Part shown: positions 1-9,890 of the stretch, piece by piece | Layout of the letters: every line of letters starts with the position of its first letter | Position numbering within the stretch: the stretch's first letter is position 1 | Assembly: GCA_949316235.1 (NCBI GenBank) | Contig: OX438743.1 | Span: 26,285,771 to 26,349,770, forward strand | Length of the DNA stretch: 64,000 nt | DNA from: Oegoconia quadripuncta | Lineage: Eukaryota > Arthropoda > Insecta > Lepidoptera > Autostichidae | Direction of reading: 5' to 3' | Program-made: the position numbers and the translations under genes | Notes under the pieces: generated by a model | Told to the model about the DNA's origin: nothing | Seen by the model: the letters and a program-made list of their open reading frames with translations, nothing else | Database searches by the model: none

Positions 1-335
1 GGGTAAACATACATAAATGTTAGTATTCATCACACAAAAATTTACCCTTCGAAAGTCCCTTAGTCGCCTTTCATGACACCGACGACGAATACCATTCAGT
101 ACTCGGATAAATTCATGAAAAATTAATATTGCTCTTAACTATCGAAGTGAAGCCAACCACTGAAAGCAGTGAGATGAATAATAATGAACGGTTTCATGAA
201 AGCCTACATACAATTCACGTCAAATAAATTGTCATAAATATAATATTTTCGCTCATTTTCTATCTGAAAAAAATAAAAAACCAGCCAAGTCCGTATTGGA
301 CCACGTGCGGTAGGATCCCATATTTTTTAAATTTC
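1..335. other. AT-rich edge with a SINE-C remnant
   Basis: The first 55 bases resemble the reverse complement of the middle of a tRNA-headed SINE (TATTCATCACACAAA next to ATTTACCC, as in SINE-C). They are followed by a trace of the AGTCCCTTAGTCGCC segment seen in several other places in the window. I recognise nothing in the remainder. Confidence 0.35.
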
Positions 336-664
336 TTTTTTATCCACAACGTGTTAGCACTTGACCTCAATCACACCTGATGTTAAGTGAAGTTGAGGCC
401 GAAGGTGGTAGCGTACTGACGCGGAAACCCCATCTTATTTGGGGGACTGGCTACCTTATCTCTGACAACCGGAACTCAACAATGCTATTAACATTGCTGT
501 TTGGCGGCAGATTTAGATGACATGGTGGTAGCTAGCCAGGTGGACATTTAATATGTCCTACCACCAACCAAACCGAGTACTAAATATGTACCCCGCTGGG
601 GATGGAACCCGCGACCTCCGAAACGTAAACCCAATGTTGTTTACATTGAGCCACGGAGGCGGTT
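336..664 (-). mobile_element. SINE-A copy, full length
   Basis: A tRNA-derived SINE read on the minus strand. Its head (AACCGCCTCCGTGGCTCAATG) carries a weak A box and a clear B box (GGTTCCATCCCC here). The body includes GTCCGCCTGGCTAGCTACCA and the tail is TGAGGTCAAGTGCTAAC followed by an A run, seen as T's at the low-coordinate end. About a dozen relatives occur in this window. The tRNA resemblance lies only in the promoter part, so this is not a tRNA gene. It is non-autonomous and would rely on a partner LINE for mobility, which is an inference from how SINEs work. Confidence 0.85.
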
Positions 665-1276
665 AAGTGAATAGAATAGAAAACGTTTATATGACATTCT
701 GAACGACATTATTTATAAACAAAAGCAGAAAAATCAATAATAATATTGCAAGTATATAAATTAACACTGCAAGCAGTCTCATACGTCTTAGTTTAAAATC
801 GCTTTCTAACCTTGGATTACATGTCAAATGAAATTAGTTATTATGTAATTTGTAGCACATGAGATTGCACACGATAATTTTAAATGAAATTACTGTTATG
901 TATTATTAGTCTATGTGATAAGTTATCGTTATATCAAACAGTACTTAGTACAGTAGTATGATGACTCAATTTTATGGCAAATGATATTAGGGAAAGCAAA
1001 GAACCGACCCTGAAAAACCTTTCTCAAAACGCCATTAATAAGGCTCTCAGACTGCGGAGATAAAAACTTATTCTAAGATCATTAGGTCTTTGAAGTTAGC
1101 TCAATTACTTCTATATAATACATAATATTATACTCGACGACATTCAACTCCCCAGATACCGAATATTCCATCACGATATTTAAGACAATGCGAGTCTTAC
1201 TCACGCGCCGAGGATTCCGTCCCTTTTAAGCAATCAACCCGTTGAAAAAAGTTAGATATAAGATAGCATAATAATA
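665..1276. other. AT-rich spacer
   Basis: No coding signal, recognisable repeat end or RNA gene was seen. Short ORFs only. Confidence 0.5.
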
Positions 1277-1689
1277 TTGGGTCTTTACCTATGAAATTGG
1301 AGTTTTTTTTCTTCGTTAATCATATGTACCAATTCCTGCGATTTTCAAAGCTATATCCCAAATTGTTTTTTATTTGGAAAATGGAATTTTTCATATGAAA
1401 TATTTTTTTAATTTCTGGGCTAAATCACATAGTAAAAAAAATTTGAACAGAGCTCTTTTCATGTGCTTCCCATAATCATTCCTTAGATTCGCTGAAACTT
1501 TTATAAAGCGGTTACTTTCAAAAAATAACGCTGCCTATACTTAACTTAATATTATCTGATTATACACACAAAGAGTAGCTAAATTTGGATTTGCCGTTCC
1601 CAAAAAAAAAATCAAAAATGTTTGTATGGAGAAAACAGTCTTAATGAAATTCTTTATACAAAACGCCAATTTCATAGGTAAGGACCTAA
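1277..1689 (+). mobile_element. mariner-like MITE (TTGGGTCTTTACC ends), copy 1
   Basis: A 413-bp element bounded by inverted ends, GGGTCTTTACCTATGAAATT on the left and the complement of AATTTCATAGGTAAGGACC on the right. It is flanked on both sides by TA, the target duplication expected for the Tc1/mariner group. It has no coding capacity. A second copy in the opposite orientation lies at 32236-32654 and matches along the whole length, including the internal ATGTACCAATTCCTGCGATT segment. Assignment to mariner rests on the TA target and terminal style, not on a transposase. Confidence 0.75.
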
Positions 1690-1785
1690 TAATATAAAAC
1701 AATTGAAGCACTATGCGAGACAATGCCATAATGTATACAAGATACGTAATATGTTCTTATTTCTCCATGGCTTCGGAAGCTCAAT

Positions 1786-2030
1786 GATACGACCGATTGG
1801 TGTATAGTGACCCTGTCAGTGAAACCAACGGTTGCTGGTTCGAATCCCGCGACGGGTAAATGTTTGTGTGATGAATATGAACATTTATTCCTGAGTCATG
1901 GATGTTTCTACAAATATTTATGTATGTTTATCCGTTATCTAATATCCATAGTACAAGCTTTGCTTAGTTTGGGACTAGATGATTGGTGTAAGTGTCCGAA
2001 ATATTTATTTATTATTATACTCTCTTGTGT
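1786..2030 (+). mobile_element. SINE-C copy
   Basis: A tRNA-like head (GACCGATTGGTGTATAGTGA; B box GGTTCGAATCCCG) is followed by a body ending GTCCGAAATATTTATTTATT. The body is homologous to that of SINE-B (CCATAGTACAAGC, CTTAGTTTGGGACTAGATG) but the head is different. Tail is TTTA/TTA-type rather than poly-A. Confidence 0.8.
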
Positions 2031-2106
2031 CGATCCCCCCGCTCGCGGAGTCTCCTCCTGGACACGATTTGCAAATGGCCGACATGGGGGTTTTCTAGTT
2101 ATCTAA

Positions 2107-3004
2107 ATATATAAAGGAAGAAGCTGACTGACTGACTGACTGACTGACTGACATATCAACGCACAGGCCAAACCGCTGGGTCTAGAGTTTCCAAATTTGG
2201 CACGTAGGTTCCTTACGAGGTCTAGGGGAGCACTAAGAAAGGATTTTTCAAAATTCACCCTTTAAGAGAGTGAAACAGGGGTGGGAAGTTTGTACGAAGA
2301 AACAGTATAACTTGGACATTTCGACTATTTTCGACTCGAAACTTCGCAAGAGTACTCCTAGAAACAAATAAGCTAATACGTGTTTTGAGATTTTTCGAAA
2401 AACAACCCCCTGGGTTGTGAAATGGGGGTTAAAACCGTAAAATCGATATTGGTGTCGTTATTTAGGTTTTATGGGATGTTGATTTTGAAAATGACATTTA
2501 TTTTAAGTTAACCCTCTAGGGTTGAGATAGGGGTGGGGGTTGATACCAAAAAAGTCAATATTGGTGTCATTATTTAGGTTTTTTGGGACGTTGATTACGA
2601 AAATGCCATTTGTTTTGAAGCTAACCCCTTGGGGTTAGAGAATGCGATAAGGGTGAGTTGAGATTTTTCGAAAATAAATATATAAAGGAAGAAGCTGACT
2701 GACTGACTGACTGACTGACTGACATATCAACGCACAGGCCAAACCGCTGGGTCTAGAGTTTCCAAATTTGGCACGTAGGTTCCTTACGAGGTCTAGGGGA
2801 GCACTAAGAAAGGATTTTTCAAAATTCACCCTTTAAGAGAGTGAAACAGGGGTGGGAAGTTTGTACGAAGAAACAGTATAACTTGGACATTTCGACTATT
2901 TTCGACTCGAAACTTCGCAAGAGTACTCCTAGAAACAAATAAGCTAATACGTGTTTTGAGATTTTTCGAAAAACAACCCCCTGGGTTGTGAAATGGGGGT
3001 TAAA
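2107..3004 (+). repeat. tandem duplication of the Helitron 5' region
   Basis: The segment starting ATATATAAAGGAAGAAGCTG at about 2107 is repeated almost exactly from about 2678, a period of about 571 bp. The second copy is cut at 3004 by the GC-rich insertion and resumes at 3805. The first copy has the terminal TC; the second lacks it, so only the first is a true element end. Confidence 0.85.
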
Positions 3005-3804
3005 ATCTGGGCCCATCTGGGCAGGGGACGCCGTGGAATCGTCTGCAGCACTTGGGCGACCTCTCCTTGACGACTGCAGCTAAGGCTGCGGCCGTCGACG
3101 AGAGGTCGTGGGAAGCGGCCCTCTCCCTCTGTTCGCAGGGGGAGACGGCGGGAGGGTTGGAGGGGCGGTGTTCACCCCGCCTCCTCTCCGGGCCTCCCGC
3201 TGTTGCGGGCCGCTATGGTAGGGGACGACCTCTCTGTTGAGAGGTCGTAGCCGTGCGGGACGGCCACTCTTTGCCGGCCGCAGCCAGGTCCGAGCTGCGG
3301 ACGCCAAGGAGAGGCCGTGGAAAGCGGTCCTCTCTCTCTGCGAGGTCACTCGCAGAGCGAGGGGAGATGCAGCCGCATGGGGGGCACGGAGGAGAGCTTA
3401 TCTTTAATGATAAGCGATCCTCTGCCCCCCTACCCTGCGGGGCCGTGGGTGGCGATCCGGGGGGATCACCGCCCACACATAGGCCCCGCGAGAAGGCGCG
3501 CGCGGTGTTTCCGCGCGCCTTCTAGAGGTGGCTGGACCAGGCGATTCCTCCCTGCTCCAGCCCTGAGGTGGGCCTGCCGCCGCTGTTGTTCGGCGGCGGG
3601 CATCGCGCCGGCGTGGCTGCGGACGAATACCAGATGGTACCCGTGGCCACGCCGCATAGGCGCGCGCGAAGGAACACCCAGGAGTTTTTAGTCGGTAGGC
3701 CGGCACCTTCTGTGCCGGAGTCCGACATAATCCGCCCCCCTCCCCCGAGGAGGGCGGATAAGCATGAGCGTTTCTCCTGGTAAAAAAAAAAAAAAAAAAA
3801 AAAA
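3005..3804 (+). mobile_element. GC-rich, hairpin-rich poly-A retroelement fragment
   Basis: About 800 bp of strongly GC-rich DNA inside the AT-rich Helitron, ending in a run of more than 20 A's (3782-3804). The part near the tail reads CAGGAGTTTTTAGTCGGTAG then a CCGGCAC/GTGCCGG hairpin, and the last bases before the A run are GAGCGTTTCTCCTGGT. This resembles, from memory, the 3' UTR of lepidopteran R1-clade LINEs. It has no reverse-transcriptase motif, so it is a 5'-truncated 3' UTR or a derived SINE. It contains many perfect short hairpins. About 95 bp of Helitron sequence present in the sister repeat (2435-2529) is missing at the insertion site. Confidence 0.55.
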
Positions 3805-4215
3805 GGGGTGGGGGTTGATACCAAAAAAGTCAATATTGGTGTCATTATTTAGGTTTTTTGGGACGTTGATTACGAAAATGCCATTTGTTTTGAAGCTAAC
3901 CCCTTGGGGTTAGAGAATGCGATAAGGGTGAGTTGAGATTTTTCGAAAAACAGCCCCCTGGGGACTGAAATGGGGGTTGAAACCATAAAATCGATATTGG
4001 TGTCGTTATTTAGGTTTTTTGGGATGTTGATTATGAAAATGACATTTATTTTAAGCCAACCCTCTAGGGGTGAGATAGGGGTGGGGGATGATACCAAAAA
4101 TGTCTATATTGGTGTCGTTATTTAGGTTTTTTGGGACGTTGATTGCGAAAATGACATTTATTTTGAAGCTAACCCCTTACGGGTTGCGATAGTGGTAGGG
4201 GTTAAAATCACAAAT
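3805..4215 (+). repeat. Helitron internal units of about 118 bp
   Basis: Tandem diverged units of the form GGGGTGGGGGTTGATACC, then TTGGTGTCATTATTTAGG, then TGGGACGTTGATTACG, then AAGCTAACCCCTTGGGG. The same unit occurs at 2431-2645 and 5110-5345. This is a minisatellite internal to the Helitron. Confidence 0.75.
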
Positions 4216-4460
4216 TCAAATTGGTGTCGAAGTCGAAGAGTCAAAGTCTCAAATTCGAAGGCTCAAAGTCGAAGGCTGAAAGTCGAAGGCTCAAAGTCGA
4301 AGGCTAAAAGTCGAAGACTCAAAGTCGAAGACTCAAAGTCGAAAGCTCAAAGTCGAAGGCTCAAAGTCGAAGGCTTAAAATCGAAGGCTCAAAGACGAAG
4401 GCTCAAAGTCGAAGGCTCAAAGTCGAAGACTCAAAGTCGAAGACTCAAAGTCGAAAAGTA
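4216..4460 (+). repeat. 14-bp minisatellite (TCAAAGTCGAAGGC)n
   Basis: About 16 tandem units with variants GGC, GAC and AGC at the end. Reading frames that run through it are a by-product of the repeat and encode only low-complexity Ser/Lys-rich peptides. Confidence 0.9.
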
Positions 4461-4722
4461 AAATTCATAGTCAAAGTCATGTCAAAGTCATAGTCAAAGT
4501 CATAGTCAAAGTCATAGTCAAAGTCATAGTCATAGGCAAAGTCATAGTCAAAGTCATAGTCAATGTCAAAGTCATAGTCAAAGTCATAGTCATAGTCATA
4601 GTCATAGTCATAGTCATAGTCATAGTCAAAGTCAAAGTCAAAGTCGTAGTCGATGTCATAGTCGAAGTCATAGTCAAAGTCATAGTTAAAGTTTTAGTCA
4701 AAGTCATAGTCATAGTCAAAGG
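4461..4722 (+). repeat. (GTCATA)/(GTCAAA) hexamer satellite
   Basis: A run of GTCATA and GTCAAA hexamers directly follows the 14-bp minisatellite. It shares the CAAAGTC core with it, which suggests the two arrays grew from one seed. Confidence 0.9.
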
Positions 4723-4734
4723 GGTGAATAGAAT

Positions 4735-5345
4735 TTCCAAATTTGGCACGTAGGTTCCTTACGAGGTCTAGGGGAGCACTAAGAAAGGATTTTTCAAAAT
4801 TCACCCTTTAAGGGGGTGAAACAGGAGTGGGAAGTTTGTATGAAGAAACAGTATAATTTGGACATTTCGACTATTTTCGACTCGAAACTTCGCAAGAGTA
4901 CTCCTAGGAACAAATAAGCTAATACGTGTTTTGAGATTTTTCGAATTCAACCCCCTGGGTTGTGAAATGGGGGTTATTAGCAATGAAACGCATAGTTTGA
5001 AGGTTAGCAATATAATAAAAGAAAATCTAGAATAAGTAGGAAGACAGACAGACAGATAGAAAAGTATAAATATAAAATTAATGGCCAGCCATAACCATCA
5101 CGTTTCCAACAGGGGTTAAAACCATAAAATCGATATTGGTGTCGTTATTTAGGTTTTATGGGATGTTGATTATGAAAATGACATTTATTTTAAGTTAACC
5201 CTCTAGGGTTGAGATAGGGGTGGGGGTTGATACCAAAAAAGTCAATATTGGTGTCATTATTTAGGTTTTTTGGGACGTTGATTACGAAAATGCCATTTGT
5301 TTTGAAGCTAACCCCTTGGGGTTAGAGAATGAGATAAGGGTGAGT
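4735..5345 (+). repeat. further Helitron internal repeat copies
   Basis: 4735-4985 repeats the segment beginning AATTTCCAAATTTGGCACGT, found also at about 2190 and 2760. 5110-5345 repeats the 118-bp type units. Between them (about 4985-5110) is a short stretch with a GACAGACAGACAGATAG run and no recognisable content. Confidence 0.75.
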
Positions 5346-5800
5346 TGAACAAATTGAACCCACCGGGTATGCCATATCACAGACTTTTACTACGTGTGGG
5401 TGCACCTGTTATGTTATTGAGAAATTTAAAGCCACCCAAACTTTGTAACGGTACTAGGTTGCAAGTCAAGGCTTTGCACCGGAACGTAGTAGAGGCCACT
5501 ATTTTAACAGGACCTGCTCAGGGAGAAACAGTGTTTGTACCGCGTATTCCATTAATACCAAATGATCTTCCCTTTGATTTCAAAAGGCTTCAGTTTCCAC
5601 TAAAGGTCTGTTTTGCCATGACAATAAATAAGTCGCAGGGGCAAACTCTCAAATTCGCCGGAGTAGACCTACGACAGGACTGTTTCTCTCACGGTCAGTT
5701 CTATGTGGCAGGCTCACGTGTAAGTTCACCTCAAAGTTTGGTTCTATTGCTACCACCTTCAAACATGGCAAAAAATGTTGTTTATAAGGAAGTACTTTAA
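5345..5800 (+). pseudogene. Helitron helicase C-terminal fragment (Pif1-like, SF1B)
   Basis: A 151-residue frame ending in TAA. It contains GAPVMLLRNLKP and LCNGTRL (the conserved Pif1/RecD2-type strand before the C-terminal motifs), then TINKSQGQTL (helicase motif V/VI region) and FYVAGSRVSSPQSL, which are all typical of the last domain of Helitron RepHel proteins. In a complete protein this domain helps unwind DNA for rolling-circle-type transposition. Walker A/B motifs and the Rep HUH domain are missing. The ATG used here is only the first Met after the repeat junction, where coding sequence runs into repeat DNA, so it is not a true start. The stop lies about 230 bp before the Helitron 3' end, a normal distance. 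The N-terminal and central parts were replaced by repeat DNA or lost. Confidence 0.8.
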
Positions 5801-5997
5801 TAAATATAAACCAGAATTTTTCAGAAAGGTCTTTTAATGGATCCCTGTCTTAATTCATTTACCTGGCAAAACATCAACATGGTTCCACATACTTGTTATC
5901 TGCCCAGGGTCTTTTCCTGTTTGAGATAAACTTTACATGGTAATTTTTCTGCTGAATGTATTCCCGTGGGAAAGTAATAAAGTGTTGATTCATGTAG

Positions 5998-6029
5998 TCT
6001 ACGCGGACGAAGTCGCGGGCAGCTGCTAG
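5998..6029 (+). other. Helitron 3' terminus with hairpin
   Basis: CTACGCGGACGAAGTCGCGG forms a short imperfect GC stem followed by a short spacer and terminal CTAG, next to a T. This is the signature end of lepidopteran Helitrons. Confidence 0.8.
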
Positions 6030-6170
6030 TTACAGATATAAATAACAACCAAACTTTTGACAGTTTTTTTTTTATTGAGCAGGATCGTTTGCTGACAGTC
6101 ACGTGACTTTTCAGCTTCACCGGGCGGGTGGGCGAGGGCGGGAGATTATTAATACATCTTATAGTAAAGG

Positions 6171-6285
6171 CATAGGACCCAGTACGCTACTGCCTCGCTG
6201 AAAGCATAAGCTCAGCTGCTAAGCGATGGAGGCGTCAGTTCTCAGGTCTCCGAAGCCGTGGACCCGTCTAATAGCTAAATTTAAG
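6171..6285 (-). pseudogene. decayed retrotransposon RT C-terminus, diverged copy
   Basis: Read on the minus strand, this matches the 54896-55159 and 63727-64000 copies (CAGCTGAGCTTATGC and TGGGTCCTATGCCT correspond to CAGCTGGGTTTATGC and TAGGTACTATGCCT). It is much more diverged and has lost the frame. Confidence 0.5.
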
Positions 6286-7420
6286 GGCCAAGTTAAGGGC
6301 CATATTACTTAATAAATCGATCTTGAGATTGAGATTCCGTCTCAGTTTCAATACTATTTTTTAATACAGTTTTAATTTGCGACAGATTCTCAAGCGTCAA
6401 CATAAAGTCATCTCAATCTTGAGAACGATTTATTAATACGAGCGTTAGTCTTGCTGTAATTTGAACATGCAGAATCTACTGTGCTCTAACTAACCCTATG
6501 GAGACTGGCAGAAATCCTTCTACGGGATAAGTCCGCCGTCATTCTCAAACTCAATTCCTACCAATTTTTTTTAGTATAGTTTATTTTATTTATTAATAAT
6601 TTTTTTACACACATAATATGAAGTCTCTGCTTTCCGAACTAGCACCTGTATAAAAACCTGTATCTAAGAAATCAGTATTTTCTCCTATTTTTGTCCTTAA
6701 ATATATCAATAAACGGTATGTACAATGTACAATGAATGTATTTTCTTTTGTACAATAAAGCCTATACAAACCAATAAACAGAGTTCAATGTCTCTACCAT
6801 GAATGGAATTAACCTGCAAAAGTTGACATTGCAGTTGACACCATTTTATTAGTTGCCCGTGTGGTTCCCTACAGAGTAGGAGAGATGCAACCTGTCTCAT
6901 CCCGTGGGTGTTCAAGGTGACTAGGGAACCATGAGCATTACAGTATACACCAGTGATGGCGATCAGCATCATTGATGCTCCAAAAAATGCTATCACCAAA
7001 CTGCTCTGCCTTCCCAAAGTGGCCACTAAGAATTCTCCCATGAATATGCTTATGTCCAGCACTTAACTGAACTTATATAGTTATATATATGTGATTACTT
7101 GCCGAGATAAGCTTTGATACTGATGGTTCACAAAAGGTCCCTTTTACCTTTTTTGTACGTAAGGAACGCTAAAAAACACTCATACGACCTTAGTCACGTA
7201 GGCCTCACCCGGGATTCACCCTGTCTAGTTTTGGGCAATCCAGACCCTTAAATCACGATTACAAAGGCATCTAGTACGTGATATCGAATTTAAAAATCTT
7301 TTGAGGATAATGAAAAAATTATTATCCCACATGCAACTCGTACTTGCTGTATTATTATGTAATCTATCAACAATTATTAACCCAGACGAAAAACGACGGA
7401 TTTTATGAATTTGGCAGCGT
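6286..7420. other. mostly unassigned; LINE 5'-type fragment at about 6850-7000
   Basis: 6286-6780 is AT-rich with nothing recognised. Around 6850-7000, TCATCCCGTGGGTGTTCAAG and ACACCAGTGATGGC match the segment at 56370-56445 and the CTTCCCGTGGGTGTCGTAAA segment at 59700. This segment recurs in the window and resembles the 5' part of a lepidopteran RTE-type LINE. 7010-7420 shows nothing recognisable. Confidence 0.4.
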
Positions 7421-7443
7421 TGTGTGTGTGTGTGTGTGTGTGT
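7420..7443. repeat. (TG)n microsatellite
   Basis: An uninterrupted run of about 11 TG units. Confidence 0.95.
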
Positions 7444-7500
7444 CCAGTTTTGTTCAGACGTGTCTCAGTAATGCGTGGTCCGTTTTGAGTGCGGTTTATA

Positions 7501-7853
7501 CAGGGTGAATTCCCATTAACTGATGACGCCAGTCTTGATTACGAACAATTTCCCCAAGGAACCATAGCTCAAAAAAAGTTTCCAGTACCCATACAAAGTA
7601 AACCGTTCTGAAACCAGCTTTAGTACAGAGTTCCAACAACAACAGTTTTCGGCTGGTGACTCCACTCCTGATTACGAACAACTTTCCACTAGGAACCATA
7701 GCCGAATTCAGCCCTAAATTGTTGGACTACTGAAGGTTGTTCCGAAATGGTTTACTTTGTATGGGTAATCGATACTTTTTGGATCGAATGCGACTATGGT
7801 TCGTTGAGCAGAGTCACCAGGGTATAGGAATTACACGAATTAAATTTCACCAT
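7501..7853. mobile_element. palindromic MITE (CAGGGTGAATT ends), copy 1
   Basis: Begins TATA|CAGGGTGAATT and ends in a degenerate AAATTTCACC. Internally TTGATTACGAACAA...GGAACCATAGC appears twice as a direct repeat and once more inverted (GACTATGGTTCGTTGAGC). Better-preserved relatives are at 36360-36594 and 61985-62109. It has no coding capacity. Confidence 0.7.
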
Positions 7854-7941
7854 TTAATATGAAAGGGTTCATTACTATGTTTGATAAAAATTGGTTTGTT
7901 TCTTTTTTTTGGAAACGCTTTATTGTACAAAAGTAAATACA

Positions 7942-8176
7942 AAACTAAAATAAATAAATAAATATATTTACACATGCATACAGCGCCATTTAGTTCCACA
8001 CTAAGCAACTAGGCTTGTATTATGGATAAATAAATACATATATAAATGTAAAACATCCAAACTCGGGAAAACATGTCTGTATTCATCATGCAAACATATG
8101 CCCCTAGCGGGATTCGAACCCGCGACCTTTTGGTATAGCAGTCAGAGTTTCTAACCATTACACCAATCAGGTCGCC
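7942..8176 (-). mobile_element. SINE-B copy
   Basis: Minus-strand SINE with tRNA-like head (GGCGACCTGATTGGTGTAAT; B box GGTTCGAATCCCG), body with TAGTTGCTTAGTGTGGAAC and an (ATTT)n-type tail. The first 7854-7941 bases are unassigned AT-rich sequence. Confidence 0.85.
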
Positions 8177-8287
8177 AACTATGCGTTAAGCCGTTTTAAT
8201 GATATTTAGCTTTTACCACCATATCTTGACCAAGTCTACCTGGACGATATAATCATTTGTCCTAACAATTCGGTTGTCGGGGATAAC

Positions 8288-8631
8288 TTTTTTTTTTTTT
8301 TTTTTTTTTAAGCACTACGGGTTAGCACTTGACCTCAATCACACCTGATGTTAAGTGAAGATGAGGCCGAAGGTGGAAGCGTACTGACCCGGAAACCCAA
8401 ATAATTTGGGGAACTGGCTATCTTATCTGTGACAACCGGAACACAACAACGCTATTAACATTGCTGTTTGGCGGCAGATTTAGATAAGATGGTGGTAGCT
8501 AGCCAGGCGGACATTTAAAATGCCCTACCACCAACCAAACTGAGTACTAAACATGTACCCCGCTGGGGATCGAACCCGCGACCTCCGATTCGTAAACCCT
8601 ATGTTGTTTACATTGAGCCACGGAGGCGGTT
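8288..8631 (-). mobile_element. SINE-A copy, full length
   Basis: Complete minus-strand copy from CCGCCTCCGTGGCTCAATGT to an A run of about 22 (the T's at 8288-8309). B box GGTTCGATCCCC is intact. Confidence 0.9.
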
Positions 8632-9230
8632 GGCCACTTAGAATTAGACTAGAATGTTTCCGTAATATTTCTGTGGTGAATGGTTGGAAATTATTTTTTT
8701 TATTATATTTACCACTATGGATTATATAATTTTTGAGGTTCAAGGTCGAACCAACAAGATTTCTCACCCTCCAAGAGAGCTACAGAGCAACAGGGCTACA
8801 GAGATGGTTATCGTACAAAGCGATCTGGCTTCTTTAAAATAACCGTCACATTTCAGTGAGGAAATCTACAGTTTGGAATGAAAAGAAATCCCGTCTCGTT
8901 TTGGAGCCTAATGATAACATTGCAGCGAGCAGTTGCGGATTACATTTGAATACATCGTCACAATGCGACGTAAAATGGAAGACAAGTTATAAGAGAGCAG
9001 CTATTAATATTTATTGATGTAATAAGGATTATAATAACGGACGTTCTCTTGGATCGTCTTCTGTTATCTCCGTGTATTGTCAAAGTTTCAATTGAGGCTG
9101 TATTTGCATGAACAAGAACTGGAAATCCTAACGGCGAACATGCTGCCCACGCAGTAGATACATTGGACACATTGTGAAATCACGCTACGCTACGCTACTG
9201 TTTGTTCAGCAAGAAACTTTCCCCTGAGAA
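8632..9230. other. no recognised feature
   Basis: No repeat end, RNA gene or credible coding region was seen. Confidence 0.45.
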
Positions 9231-9234
9231 GTTG

Positions 9235-9567
9235 TTAAATACAGTAAGTAAAATTTTAAAAAAAGGAACGCTGAGATGGTTTGGACATTTGGAGAGGATG
9301 AATGAAAGAAGACTAACGAAAGAGATCTATGAAGCGAATGTGGGTGTAGTGTTGGTAGGGGAAGACCACGGCGAACGTACCATGAACAAATCGGGGACGT
9401 CGTAAAGAAAGGCCAAGTTAAGAGTATTCTAAAGCGACAAGCATGTAAGAACAGCTATATGCGAGTGAATAAATCAAAAGAGGGGGCTTAGGATCGTTGC
9501 AAGTGGAAGTCTGTGGTCTCTGCCTACTCCTACGTGAGACAGGCGTGACATTATGTACGTATGTATG
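9235..9567 (+). pseudogene. RTE-2 type LINE, 3' end of reverse transcriptase ORF
   Basis: A translation of the first part gives LRWFGHLERMNERRLTKEIY, the well-known tail of invertebrate RTE-like reverse-transcriptase ORFs (R.FGH.ERM...RL.K.IY). It is followed, out of frame, by sequence equal to the complement of 43080-43215 and 34697-34800 (GCAAGTGGAAGTCTGTGGTC). It ends in a short ATGT-type tail (GTACGTATGTATG). All catalytic parts are missing (5' truncation) and there are frameshifts. Confidence 0.7.
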
Positions 9568-9574
9568 TGAAATT

Positions 9575-9890
9575 TAATTCGTTATTAAATTGTGATATAG
9601 CCTGGTATGCGAACGAGTGGGACATGGAATTCCATACAGATTTGAAGTTATATGTGACTAATGCGAGGAACCCTGCTCGGTAGATAAAAATAATTAGATT
9701 ACGTCCATGGATGATTATCATCCAAATAGTCTAATATTTTATAATATGCTTTCTATTTCTCTGTTTTATAGTATCTTTAAATTTATTGAAAGGTAATAAA
9801 TACTGTATATTTTGTACATCAACCGGAACCTTATTGAAAAAGCGTATGCATAGCTCACTGAATGAATTAGTGGTTTTCCGGAGTGGACTA
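9575..9890 (-). pseudogene. LINE-X 3' fragment with a 75-bp insertion
   Basis: The minus strand matches the 3' end of the LINE at 20625-21900, including the part coding for IRFFNKVPVDIQN-like and ISDYLDD-like peptides. At about 9615-9695 it is interrupted by a short sequence that also occurs at 11064-11138 outside any LINE. No intact frame. Confidence 0.7.

Larger units (their letters stand above)
2102..6029 (+). mobile_element. Helitron (degenerate, 3.9 kb, with internal insertions)
   Basis: Starts TCTAAATATATAAAGGAAG after an A at 2101 and ends GCAGCTGCTAG before a T at 6030. This matches the A|TC...CTAG|T insertion rule of Helitrons. A GC hairpin (ACGCGGACGAAGTCGCGGGC) lies just inside the 3' end, as is usual. 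The 5' subterminal part has a (GACT)n run and AACCGCTGGGTCTAGAG. The 5' region is tandemly duplicated from about 2675, and further partial copies of internal units recur at 3805-4215, 4735-4985 and 5110-5345. A GC-rich retroelement sits at 3005-3804 and minisatellites at 4216-4722. Of the Rep/helicase protein only a C-terminal helicase piece remains (5345-5800), so the copy cannot be autonomous. Confidence 0.8.

Noticed and set aside
3052..3783. Several overlapping frames of 60-124 codons in the GC-rich block
   Set aside because: GC-rich DNA has few stop codons. The frames overlap on both strands, carry no domain and lie inside a non-coding, hairpin-rich retroelement.
4192..4749. Ser/Lys-rich and Thr/Met-rich open frames
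   Set aside because: They are translations of the 14-bp and 6-bp tandem repeats and have no independent evidence of coding.
8108..8176. tRNA-like sequence that could be taken for a tRNA gene (also near 12225, 33140, 45600 and 59010)
   Set aside because: Each is followed by the same SINE body and tail and is mutated in stems and the anticodon loop. They are SINE heads.
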